The notes under the pieces were generated by a model that made no database searches, was not told the origin of the DNA, and saw only the letters and a program-made list of their open reading frames with translations. Both the position numbers and the translations under genes were made by a program. From Thalassiosira profunda (Eukaryota; Bacillariophyta; Thalassiosirophyceae; Thalassiosirales; Thalassiosiraceae): 25,725 nt of DNA. The stretch is taken from NCBI GenBank assembly GCA_036939355.1, contig JALLAP010000052.1, positions 1 through 25,725 on the forward strand, in the 5' to 3' direction. Shown here in pieces: positions 1 through 14,293 of the stretch. Position 1 is the first letter of the stretch. Every line of letters begins with the position of its first letter.

Positions 1-852
1 GCGAGAAAATTGCCGTAGGAATTCGTGATACGGCCGCTAATAAATCAATTTGAAATCTTCGCACCATACGACGAAAATCCCGGTACACGTGTAGAACCGA
101 TTTCATGTGCGAGGGAGGCACAACTTCCCGCTGAAACTATTACTAATTCCTAAGGCAGTGATATCTTTGCCTTATTTTTCAGGCCTCATGTCGCCATTTC
201 GAGCCGTTAGTAGCCTCCCGACCGCCGCGCCCTCATCCACATCGTCGTGCTCTTGCTCAAGCCCCCGCGGTTGCCAAGTAAGTGCTGATTCATGGACTGT
301 TGTGGCCGTGCGTTGGTGCCGTTTGGTGGGACCGAGCGAGTGGGGCATCGATCTGGCTCGATGCTCTCGATGCGGATTTTGTTTGGAGTGGCATGTCCCC
401 CGGCGTCCAGTCCGAGATAATTGTGGTCGAAATGGAATAATTGGGTGGGAAGAATTGCAACAGCGCGTGCTTTCACTTTGTGCTGGAGGTGATCGAGGAA
501 GATCACGTGTGGGGTGTGTGTGTTTTGTGAGCTCGAGCATTCATGTAGTTCATATCAATGTCCACATCGATCGCCCATCTGCACAAAGGAGGATGGATGA
601 AACTGATTCGGCTCTCCGCCTGAAGCTGGAGTGCGCTTGCTTCAATGTTGCGCTGATGTTTTGTGTGGGCTGTGTGGGCTTTTTGAGGAGATTGATGCAT
701 TGTTGGCGTCGTTCTATCAAATATGTCCACACACGCACATGATGTGTGTTCACATGATGTGTATCTTTCAATCTCTGGAGTGTCTCACCAGTATTCGCTC
801 TGACTCTATCGACCGCTATCGACGTAGACAACGTTGCCATACCTTTGCCATC
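1..852. other. Upstream region without an assignable gene
   Basis: No recognisable protein family is encoded here on either strand. Long open frames exist on both strands (for example plus 107-742) but their compositions look non-coding and resemble nothing I know. Two items stand out. One is an exon-like segment at 183-277, with a tttttcag acceptor before it and a strong gtaagt donor after it; its frame from the ATG at 188 reads MSPFRAVSSLPTAAPSS and is rich in Ser and Pro. The other is a pair of CACATGATGTG elements at 736-746 and 751-761, about 100 bp before the MYND gene start. The region probably contains that gene's promoter and perhaps the end of a gene outside the window. Confidence 0.45.
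736..761. repeat. Paired CACATGATGTG elements upstream of the MYND gene
   Basis: The 11-mer CACATGATGTG occurs at 736-746 and again at 751-761, 15 bp apart. Each copy is itself a near-palindrome (CACAT, G, ATGTG). They lie about 100 bp before the ATG at 853, a plausible position for a cis-regulatory element or part of the 5' leader. Function is inferred from position only. Confidence 0.4.
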
Positions 853-3088
853 ATGTCTTCTTCTGACGAGAACAAGGATGCCTCCCCGGGGGCTGCCACG
901 AGCCTCCCCAAGGAGCCTGTGCTTGAAGCCATGCGCCAGGGCAAGAAGCCCGCCAGGGCCGAGGAGGCAGTTTACAAGGAATACTTTGATGCCATCACGA
1001 GCCTTCCCACGGAGACCGTCCTCGAGCAAACCCGCCAGGGCATGGACCCCGTCACGAATGCGGTAGCAAATTTTGCTACGCCGGAACAGAGAGCCTACCG
1101 GGAGCAGCTTGTCGAGGGTGGCCTCATCTCCATCGTCCTCGGTTTGTTGAAGAGGTGCGCGGGGGAGACACTTGCCGAGGTCATTGACGAAACAGTTGAT
1201 GTCGAGAGTCGCGTCAACAGTCCAGGAGTGTGGGTGACTATCTTGGCGAACGCCATTGCTCCCCAGCTGAGCGGCCAGCAGTTTGGAGGCAATTCTCCCT
1301 TCTGTTTGGAAATTGCGGAGAGCATTGAGCCGCTCATCAAGTGCATGCGCGACGATCAAACGCGAGAGCTCTTCAAGTCCAAGGAGCACTGGGCGGCCGT
1401 GTACCCCTTCTCCATGGCTCTGCTGATGAATCTCGTAATGGCGAGTCCGCAGGCCTTGGACGTCCTTCTCCAGTATGACGGGTTTTTGGAGATGCTCGTT
1501 CAGATCCTCTTTTGGGAGGGACATCGGCCCGACATCGTGGGGGACGAAAACGTCCAGAAATGGCTCCTGCCTCGCCTCCCAATGGTGCAACACTCAGCGT
1601 GGCGGATTCTCTATTTGTTGTTTGCAAAGACAATGAAAGGGATTGGCCCGGGCCTCCAGGAAAATCAAGGAAGGACGGTCAACGACATGACCGGCGAGAT
1701 GAAGAAGCAGCTCTACCAAATTGGAATCAAGCCCATCATCAGCGAGGCGTATGACCCGGACTGCACTGTCCCCTTCGTCTTGGGACTCCTTGAGCTGGTC
1801 CAGTCTTCGACTTCCTCCCAGGACTTGGACGCGAAGCAAGTCTGGTACTTCATGCTGGGAGAGCTGGCCGTCTCTGAGTGTGTCGACGAAAGCGTCATCA
1901 AAGGAGTGGTCGACCTCGCGTCCACCTTTGCATCCGATCCCATCGATGCGGCGCAGCTTCCCAAGGTGTTGTATCGCATGCTGCATGTCTCGAATTCCGG
2001 AGTCGGCCGTCCCCAGTTTGAGCCCATCGACACACGCTTTGCTGTTGCCATCAAGGCGGGACTTTTCCAGATGTGTTTCAAGCTTCTGATCCGGTTCGGA
2101 AGTGCACAGGAAGGCCAGATTTGCGATCTCTTGGGTCCCACGTTGCAATCTGCCACAGCGGTCGCTTTTCATCCAAAGTCTGCCGAGGCGATTGAGATTG
2201 TGCAGAGGCAGGTCAAGGCAGAATTCCTCAATCCAGAGCTTCAGAGGTTCAATGGCAATGCCAAGTGCGAGCAGATTCTGACAATGCTTGCTTTCTTCGC
2301 TAGAGATCCTGAACCGCGCGGCGATGGCCCTAGTACCAACACCAGGAGTGGAGGCGTGGACGGAGAAGCCTCCTGCCGCAACTGTTCCAAACTGCTTGAA
2401 AAGGATGCCATCAAGCGCTGCAGGTAAGAATTGCAATCGGAGCTACGATTGACTGCTTTGACAGTTCGGCCTCTTATGACTCTGTTGGTGTTCATAATAG
2501 CCGCTGCAAGAAGGCCACATACTGCAGGTGAGTTGTTTTGCGTCAAAGTGCATGAGGATGCTTCCGTATCTCAATTATTGTCCCTCTCGACACAGCCGCG
2601 AATGCCAAACGGCCCACTGGAAAAGCGGGCACAAGCTGGTATGCAACAAGACGCAGATTACAACGGATCAACCTGTCGGGCGGAAGGAGGAGGACAAGCT
2701 TCACAAGCAGGTAGACAACGTAATGAGGACGTCGAGTGGAATGTTCATGGATCACACTCGCTCCTTCATCCAGTGGTGTGTCGTGAACGAGGTGGATCCG
2801 CTTGATTGTGTTGGTACGTCGTGCTATCTTTCGCTTTTATTCATGTGCAACCCGCCTTTCCTTGCTCATTTGTTTTCTTTTGCAGCTGTAGCGAACTTTC
2901 TTGTTGCGCCTCCCTCGTTCGAGTTGCACAGGACTTCCGACTTTCTGCGCACCAACGAGTGCGGCATGCGTCCAGGGCAGCGCATGCATAAAGTTGCGAA
3001 GAAAAGGTTCGCCAAGAACCGCGCTGAGGGAAGCGTCACCAGCATCACCATTATGAAGCCTGCAGCTGGGGGGAGTTGGCCGCGATGA
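853..3088 (+). CDS. MYND-type zinc-finger protein with helical N-terminal region
   Basis: Four exons: 853-2423, 2501-2527, 2596-2813, 2886-3088; introns of 77, 68 and 72 nt. The first ~500 residues are leucine-rich and helical, perhaps ARM-like, and begin with a short internal repeat (TSLPKEPVLEAMRQGKKP, then TSLPTETVLEQTRQGMDP). A complete MYND finger follows, with ligands C508, C511, C523, C526, C532, C536, H545 and C549. MYND domains usually bind proline-rich peptides in partner proteins, so a scaffold or regulatory role is likely; no SET motif is visible. The finger is split by two introns, one flanking a 27-nt microexon. In the given sequence the frame stops at 3088 (672 residues), but convincing coding continues to 3219 in another frame after a run of six G, so the C-terminus is probably longer. 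The start at 853 is the first ATG giving a hydrophilic N-terminus just before the repeat; an in-frame ATG also lies upstream. Confidence 0.8.
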
Positions 3089-3219
3089 TGCTGGATTTCC
3101 CTGGGAGCAGGCTGCGTTGGGGGTCTTGGCAAGCGGCTCTGGAGAAAGAGAAGGAGGTGATGGCCCAGAATGGCCGGATCGAGGGTCTGGGTCTTTATGC
3201 CCCGCCCGAAATGAACTGA
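3068..3219 (+). other. Probable continuation of the MYND gene after a frame break
   Basis: After the G6 run at 3068-3073, the frame entered by adding one base reads GELAAMMLDFPGSRLRWGSW, continues through a Glu/Lys-rich helix and ends in YAPPEMN and TGA at 3217-3219. The composition looks clearly coding, whereas the annotated frame ends abruptly at GGSWPR. A homopolymer error or a real indel is the simplest cause. An alternative is a small intron ending at the tgcag before 3066, although no good donor is visible. Confidence 0.5.
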
Positions 3220-3490
3220 GCACAATCAGGGCCCGTCGAGACGATCCTCATACTATTACGACAAAGAGTGATATAAGATATGAAGAGTAATGATGAGAAG
3301 ATGCTTCGGAGGCTTGCATTGCGGAATCTGCGCTAGTCGAAAGCATATGCATATGATGCGAAGAGATAATACCATATTCAATGGCAGAGTTTGGTCTACG
3401 GATACACTTGAAGGAAATGCCCCACCATGCCGTCATCGCAGAGGAGCGCTCCCTGGTATCCTCCCGTCGTCAGTATCCAGATGCCACCGA

Positions 3491-5193
3491 TCAAAGTTTC
3501 ACCACGTAGAGATAGACGCACAGCCAGTGGAATATCGAGCCTTGTCAGGAGAGATCCAAAGTTGTTTTAGCAATCTTGACATTGCGCAACAAGCAAACGA
3601 ATGTCAAGGAACATAGTACTCGTACCTGCTAACACGAAGCAATGCCAGATGGAATGATCCAGGTTGGAGTTCCGGACGAAGAAGGGGACGCCGGCCGTGT
3701 AAGATACTCCGCCCGCCACGAGATAATACAACGCCTCTCTTGGTAGAGCTTCGACGAGGTCGTGCATGCAGATCAAGCAAGACCATCCCATTCCAAGGTA
3801 CATGGCCAACGAGAACTTTGGCTTGTGCTTCCACAAGGGCAGCGTCGCCTCGATTCCGATCCCACTCAGACTGCAAACCCAAATGAACGCCAGCAGAGCG
3901 TTCGACCACAACGCCTCGTGATGAAGGGCAATTGATAGAAATGGAGTGTAGCTTCCCGCGATCAGAATGTAAATTGCGCACATGTCGAAGACCTGAAAGA
4001 TGAACCTCGTCCGTTGCAACGCGAAGAAGGAATGAAACAGCGTCGAGCTGAGATACAGCACGATCAGCGACGTCGAAAACACCGCGCACGACAAGACGTA
4101 GTGCTTGGGTTTTCCCCGGACGCGGGCGGAGAGAAACAGCGTGCCAACAAGGGCGAGGAAGATCCCCAAGCCATGAGTAACACAGTTCATCACCTCCTGG
4201 AACACCATGTTCCCTTCCAGATCCACCTCGATGAACGCCGGCGGACTTGCCTCCCTGTCCGCCTTCTGTTTGCCCTGCGGATTGGTCAGCCGCTCTGACC
4301 GCTTCTTCAATCCCTTCTCCACCGCAAACACCCCGTAGAATCCGATTTGGTTCACGCTCAAATCCACCTCCCGCAGCCCGCAGCACGATGATTCGCTGCC
4401 GTTCCCCGCCCCCTCCTCGTCCGCCATTAAGATTTGTGACACAAACGAGAAGGCCCCCCGCTCTCCGATCCGGCATCCCCGCATCAACAGCGTCCGCAGG
4501 GTGGGATTGGTCCGCGCCGCACAGAAAATGGCCGAGGCACCGTACGGCCCGATCCTGTTTCCGGGCAAGAACACCTCCTCGATGTGCCGGGACATTTGCA
4601 ATACACGCGACAGAGCATAAGCGCCATGGGAGCGGATGCCCTTTTTGCCCAGCTGCTTCCCCTCCATGGCGGCGAGGCTGAAATCCAATCGTCGTATGTA
4701 GGACAGGGCGCCGTTGGCGTGGTGCAACAGCACCTCGGCGAGGGCGAGCATGTCGGCGTCGAAGAAGGAGCCTGAGACGCGCAGCGAGGGGAGGCGGTAG
4801 CGGAACTGGGCACAAGATGTGAGCACATGCACAAAAGTAAGTAGAACGATGCGAGGACACAAGATGTGAGCACTGCAATAAAAGTGAAACGATACGACGA
4901 TGCGTAACAATTTGACATACCGTCGTGAGGATGCCCGGGTTGATTCTCTGGTGGCAGCCGTAGACCTGGCAGGCCGTGGTATACTCGTGCAGAATCGATT
5001 CGATGGTCGCATCCCCATCCACTGATGTGATGTCTCCATTTTGTGGCTCGCCTGCATTATTATTATTTCTTCGCACGCGCACCAAAGAGGAGGAGCGATT
5101 TGCAAATAAGGACTCCGTGCGGCTATCTCCGGCGCCCCAGTCGCCGGAGCGGCCGTGGGCGAAGGCCCGGCTCGACGGGATGTTGGCGCTCAT
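3491..5193 (-). CDS. LRR-PAQR fusion: leucine-rich repeats plus hemolysin III/adiponectin-receptor-like membrane domain
   Basis: Exons on the minus strand are 5193-4921, 4805-3626 and 3540-3491 (500 residues; introns of 115 and 85 nt). The start is the first ATG, beginning MSANIPSS. Residues 1-91 are hydrophilic. Residues ~92-285 carry ribonuclease-inhibitor-like LRRs ([47 protein letters not shown]). Residues ~290-500 form a seven-helix PAQR domain with the expected metal-binding residues: H349 in SSTLFHSF, D365 in QVFDMCAIY, and H475 and H479 in DHSIWHCF. The last exon supplies the end of helix 7 ([16 protein letters not shown]), which confirms that splice. PAQR proteins are membrane receptors or ceramidase-like enzymes of the CREST superfamily; the substrate here is unknown. 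The gene shares a 243-bp divergent promoter with the LRR gene at 5437. Confidence 0.88.
4811..4904 (-). repeat. Imperfect ~47-bp tandem duplication inside the first intron of the LRR-PAQR gene
   Basis: CACAAGATGTGAGCA occurs at 4811-4825 and 4858-4872, 47 bp apart, and the sequence after each copy stays similar (tgcacaaaagtaag against tgcaataaaagtg; both units end in a cgatgcg). Subtracting 47 from this 115-nt intron gives 68 nt, close to its neighbours. On the minus strand the upstream copy also carries an acceptor-like ttattgcag. Confidence 0.6.
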
Positions 5194-5436
5194 CGGTGAA
5201 GTGCGGGCGAGTGCAGGGGCGTGCTGGGCAGCAGGCTAGTGTGGTGACGGAGGGAGCAGGAATTTTGCATTTTGCGTACGATATGTACGATACTTATCTA
5301 TCGTATTGTGTATCGTACGATAAACGATATCTTTTCATCAAGTTCAACAACCCAAACAACCACACCCTACCACCTGCCCAACCTCTACACTGAGCTGCCC
5401 TGCCGGCCTGCCGTCCATTGCAACAGCAAAGGATCG
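5194..5436. promoter_or_regulatory. Bidirectional promoter region with a 9-bp inverted repeat
   Basis: This 243-bp interval separates the starts of two divergent genes (LRR-PAQR on minus, BspA-type LRR on plus). Between 5275 and 5331 it is dense in CGATA/TATCG motifs and holds a perfect inverted repeat, GTACGATAC at 5285-5293 and GTATCGTAC at 5310-5318. That arrangement suits a dimeric transcription factor serving one or both genes. No TATA box is convincing. Confidence 0.5.
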
Positions 5437-6801
5437 ATGGCAGAGGGTTGGGAAGACTACGATGGCGGGGAGACACAGGAACGGCACTGGGACGCCAGCC
5501 GGGTTCGCGTGTCATCGGGCGTCGCTGTGATTCCAGAAGAGGCATTTATGGAGTGTGAGGGTTTGACGGCAGTGGATCTTTGCAATGTTACCAGCATCTC
5601 GCGCAATGCATTCGAGGGTTGCATCTCGCTGGAGTGCGTTGTTTGGACCACCGCCTCTGAAGTCGAGATCGCCGAGAGCGCATTTGCATACTGTTCGAGT
5701 TTGGCGGAGATTGATCTCAACAATGTCACAAGGATTGGAGCGGGGGCATTCTGGGGGTGCAAGGCATTGGAGCGCGTGAGCATCCCATCATCTGTCGTTG
5801 TGATTGAGGACGGTGCATTTCAATCCTGCAAAAAAATGGCGGAGGTAGAGCTCTCTGTTGCTTCTGCTGTTGAGATCGGTGACAAGGCGTTTTGGGGCTG
5901 CGTGAGTTTGGAGAAGATTGACCTCAGCAGTGCAATTAAGATTGGAAAGAGAGCATTCACGGATTGCAAAGCGTTGAGGCGGATCAACGTTCCAGCGTCT
6001 GTCGCAGACATTGGGCCGCATGCCTTTCTCGGCTGCAGCAGTTTGGTAGAGGTGAAATTGAGTGAGGGACTGCAGCAGATTGGAGGGAATGCCTTCCAAT
6101 ATTGCAAATCGCTGGCTGACATCAGCATCCCTTCGTCGGCGTTGAAAGTTGGAGATGTCGCATTTGCTTTTTGTCGCCAGTTGAGGCACGCAGAGCTTCG
6201 GGAGGGGCTCCAGACGATTGGATCATCCGCATTTCGGAACTGCCCTTCATTGGAGCGCATCACAATCCCCTCCTCTGTCACGGCGGTCTGTGCAGATGCA
6301 TTTTGGAATTGCAGCAATTTGTCAGAGGTGACTTTGAGCGAGGGGGCCCATTGCATTGGGGATCGAGCATTCGCTGACTGCACCGCTTTGGAGCACATCA
6401 ACATTCCTCCTGTGGCCTTGGTGATTAATATTGAACGTTCCAGCTGCCATTTGGCGAGGAACACAATGCCTGTCGTGCAGAGGAGGAGGCTGGTTGTTTC
6501 CAAATGGATGCAGTTTAGGAGTCGAAGTGAGTTGGAACAGGCCGAGGCAAAGGTCAACGAAATCCTCGCTCGCCGTCTCGGTCGCCGTCGGCTGCCAGAG
6601 GGCCAGAAAATCGCATTGATCCGAGAGTGGTTCGCATACTACGATCTGCTAGACGTGACAACGATGCTCGAGATGGCTATTTGGAGGGCCAACATGGTTG
6701 GCAATGAGCAGGATGTGGATGTTCGACAGGCACGCCGCAGAAGCTGCGGCAGTGACATGAACATCATCATCCCGGCTGTTGTGAAATACTTGGAGGGGTA
6801 G
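5437..6801 (+). CDS. BspA-type (LRR_5) leucine-rich-repeat protein
   Basis: A single exon of 454 residues starting MAEGWEDYDGGE. About fourteen LRR_5 units of ~23 residues fill residues ~18-330, each with the pattern I...AF..C.SL..V.IP.SV (for example IGAGAFWGCKALERVSIPSS and IGGNAFQYCKSLADISIPSS). Such repeats make a curved solenoid for protein binding; the family is abundant in diatoms and other protists, mostly of unknown ligand. The C-terminal ~110 residues lack repeats and hold a helical region around IREWFAYYDLLDVTTMLEMA, then DMNIIIPAVVKYLEG, a tail I recognise from stramenopile LRR_5 proteins. No signal peptide or membrane segment is seen, so the protein is probably intracellular. The ATG at 5437 is preferred over the open frame extending upstream, because that extension is promoter-like. 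The last 71 bases are duplicated downstream at 6822-6892. Confidence 0.85.
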   Translation: MAEGWEDYDGGETQERHWDASRVRVSSGVAVIPEEAFMECEGLTAVDLCNVTSISRNAFEGCISLECVVWTTASEVEIAESAFAYCSSLAEIDLNNVTRIGAGAFWGCKALERVSIPSSVVVIEDGAFQSCKKMAEVELSVASAVEIGDKAFWGCVSLEKIDLSSAIKIGKRAFTDCKALRRINVPASVADIGPHAFLGCSSLVEVKLSEGLQQIGGNAFQYCKSLADISIPSSALKVGDVAFAFCRQLRHAELREGLQTIGSSAFRNCPSLERITIPSSVTAVCADAFWNCSNLSEVTLSEGAHCIGDRAFADCTALEHINIPPVALVINIERSSCHLARNTMPVVQRRRLVVSKWMQFRSRSELEQAEAKVNEILARRLGRRRLPEGQKIALIREWFAYYDLLDVTTMLEMAIWRANMVGNEQDVDVRQARRRSCGSDMNIIIPAVVKYLEG

Positions 6802-6892
6802 ACATTCTGCTCCTCGGCCAGGCCGCAGAAGCTGCGGAAGCGACATGAATATCATCGTCCCGGGCGTTTTGAAGTATTTGGAGGGGTAGACA
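6734..6892 (+). repeat. Duplicated 3' end of the LRR gene
   Basis: Bases 6734-6804, covering the last codons, the stop and a few bases after it, are repeated at 6822-6892 without indels and with 9 mismatches in 71. Five differences are synonymous in the reading frame and the other four give only I to V, A to G and V to L. The second copy therefore seems to have diverged while coding. A pyrimidine-rich stretch ending in cag lies just before it, so it could be an alternative last exon; it could equally be the remnant of a paralogue. Confidence 0.65.
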
Positions 6893-7028
6893 ACTCCTGT
6901 CATTGTATAAATCGTAACTTAAGACCAAATCGTCATTGCCAATGTCCCGCAGTTGTGGACACCCGCAGATAGATTGTTGCTTGTTGCTCATCCCCCAGCT
7001 CAACCCCTCCCCCGCTCCCCTCACACAG

Positions 7029-7685
7029 CTACGATCCCTCCTCCTTCGCCGTCCGCCCCATCACCTCCCTCGCCAAATTGGCTGCCTCCACATAATACGC
7101 CAGCGCCCTCCTTGCATCGGCCTGGGCGCCCCGCAGCGCCGGCGGGGGCACCCCGAAGAGGCTCAGCGGGTCGGCGTTCCGCAGTTTCTCCTCCCCGTCC
7201 TCAATGTCGGAGGCGGGCGATTCCGACGTCCATTTGCTTGTTTTATCGTCAACTTCCTCCGACTTGGGATTTCCCCGCCGGCGTCGCAATCCCTCGTTCT
7301 CGTTGCTGGTCGATTCGGCGGCGGGCGTGTCGCTGGGGGTCTCTGCACGTTGCAGTGCCGCCCTCATGCCATCGAGGTGCAGCACAAATCCACGGCCTTC
7401 CGACGAATTGTCCTCTCCCTTTGCAACTTCGTCAGCAGACGATCCCTCCTCCACCAAACTCGGCTCCTCCCCATCGCCGCCTTCTTTCCACTCCAGCAGC
7501 GCCTGCGCCCGGAGCTCCTCCCGCACGTCGTCGCTCGCAAATGTCTCCCCGCCGCCCTGGTACGACCGGCCGCGGCGAGCCTTTGTCAAATTCCACGCCG
7601 ACGCCTTGAGGGCCGCGTCGGCGGGGGACCGAAGGGCGGAGTAGCGATCGAGGAGGGCCAGGAGGTCGGCGGTGGGGGCGCTCAT
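7029..7685 (-). CDS. VMA22: VMA22/CCDC115-like V-ATPase assembly factor
   Basis: A single exon of 218 residues, starting MSAPTADLLALLDRYSALR. Two blocks match the Vma22/CCDC115 pattern: an N-terminal helix of the form LLALLDRY...L..A.W.L..AR, and a C-terminal motif DPLSLFGVPPPALRGAQADA (residues ~172-191) followed by a final helix. The middle is acidic, Ser-rich and probably disordered. In yeast and animals this protein helps assemble the membrane sector of the V-ATPase in the endoplasmic reticulum. The assignment rests on these short motifs and on size. An in-frame ATG 60 bases upstream at 7745 would add 20 Pro-rich residues; the inner ATG fits the family better. The gene is convergent with the LRR gene. 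Confidence 0.7.
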   Translation of the reverse strand: MSAPTADLLALLDRYSALRSPADAALKASAWNLTKARRGRSYQGGGETFASDDVREELRAQALLEWKEGGDGEEPSLVEEGSSADEVAKGEDNSSEGRGFVLHLDGMRAALQRAETPSDTPAAESTSNENEGLRRRRGNPKSEEVDDKTSKWTSESPASDIEDGEEKLRNADPLSLFGVPPPALRGAQADARRALAYYVEAANLAREVMGRTAKEEGS

Positions 7686-8092
7686 GGTCGGTGGAGGGGC
7701 GTGGACTGGGGCGGGGCGCGGGAGGCGGATTTGGTTTTGGTGCACCCTCTATCTGGAATCTGGTGTGGACCACAGTATTTACGTACGTACTTACGTACGG
7801 GTAGATAACTGACGGGGCACAGCACAAGGGCCAATAAATCAAGTAGCAAGCAAAACCCTCCTCAGGCGCGGCACGAGACTTGCTCTAACCTGCCGAGCTC
7901 TAACCTGCCGAGTAGGTTACGGAGGTGTCCATGCAAGTTCAGATGCGATGCATCTCTTGAAAACAACCAGATTTACACTTAGAGCTGACAGCCCACGCAT
8001 CCATTGAGAGCTCAATTGATGCATGTATGTTGAACGTGTGACATCAAACGGTTGTCTCTCGAGCAATGCCTCGCTACAATGTGTAGGCCGCG
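7686..8092. promoter_or_regulatory. Intergenic region between the VMA22-like gene and the ABC transporter stop
   Basis: No gene is visible here. The part next to the VMA22-like start holds TACGTACGTACTTACGTACG at 7780-7799, a stack of palindromic TACGTA units about 95 bp before the start codon. Further along there is a perfect 15-bp tandem repeat, CTCTAACCTGCCGAG, at 7883-7897 and 7898-7912, with AGGTT after it that can pair with the AACCT inside the repeat. The remainder is probably the 3' flank of the transporter gene. Confidence 0.5.
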
Positions 8093-13735
<5,643 letters not shown>

Positions 13736-14293
13736 GTCTGATGTGTCTCACCGGATCCTCAAATCTACATGCACTTTGCCAAAATTTGCAAGGCAGATTG
13801 AGCCGTCCGCCCCGGCGCTCGTCACCGCTCCTGCCGAGCCTGCCGTCAACCTCCTCGAGGGCCGTTCCGCTGGACGATGGCAAGATGGCGGCGAGCCTGC
13901 ATGCTGCAAATGCATGCAGCAACCAGCAACCAGCTTCTTTGTGTCGCTCTCTGCCACCCAGAGGTAGGAGGTAGAGGTACCTAGATAAGTACGTACGAAA
14001 GATCTCCGAGTCGCTTCGACTCGGGCGCCCATCCAACTGGTGTGAACGCATCAACAACGAGCAGAGTTGCCTGCCTTGCGATCAATGAGTGCTTATTTCG
14101 TGGTCAGACGGAGAGGTGGAGATGACTGGTGAACCAGAAGCTTCTCTAGTTTGGTCGCGAGAGTTAAACTCTACATTACATAAGTAATTCTTACTCGTCA
14201 GTTGATGCTATCTCCTGCTGATAGAATAGTATGAATGCATTGTAAGTTAGTGCCTTTTCGTTCCGCGATCGATGCATTTCCCGCATTGGACTA
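13736..14293. promoter_or_regulatory. Upstream region of the ABC transporter gene
   Basis: No gene is supported here. The interval holds an inverted repeat CTGCATGC (13897-13904) and GCATGCAG (13912-13919). It also holds GTACGTAC followed by TACGAAAGATCT (13994-14005), a 12-mer that recurs upstream of the reductase gene at 17265-17276. A perfect 8-bp hairpin with a 3-nt loop lies at 14006-14024 (CCGAGTCG, CTT, CGACTCGG). The minus-strand transporter starts at 13735, so these elements lie 160-290 bp upstream of it. The far end is the 3' flank of the MORN-Smr gene. Confidence 0.45.
14006..14024. other. Perfect short hairpin
   Basis: CCGAGTCG, loop CTT, CGACTCGG: eight perfect GC-rich pairs directly after the shared TACGAAAGATCT motif. 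It could be a palindromic binding site or an RNA stem in the 5' leader of the ABC transporter; sequence alone does not decide. Confidence 0.5.

Noticed and set aside
107..742. Plus-strand open frame of 211 codons
   Set aside because: It resembles no family, has a Cys/Trp/Arg-rich composition unlike the real genes here, and runs through probable promoter sequence. Only the short segment 183-277 has splice-like borders.
550..1593. Minus-strand open frame of 347 codons opposite the MYND gene
   Set aside because: It is the antisense shadow of the well-supported plus-strand exon; its protein shows no domain.
7780..7799. TACGTACG stack as a telomere-like or mobile-element terminal repeat
   Set aside because: It is a single short cluster with no flanking duplication or transposase; a promoter element or simple repeat is more likely.
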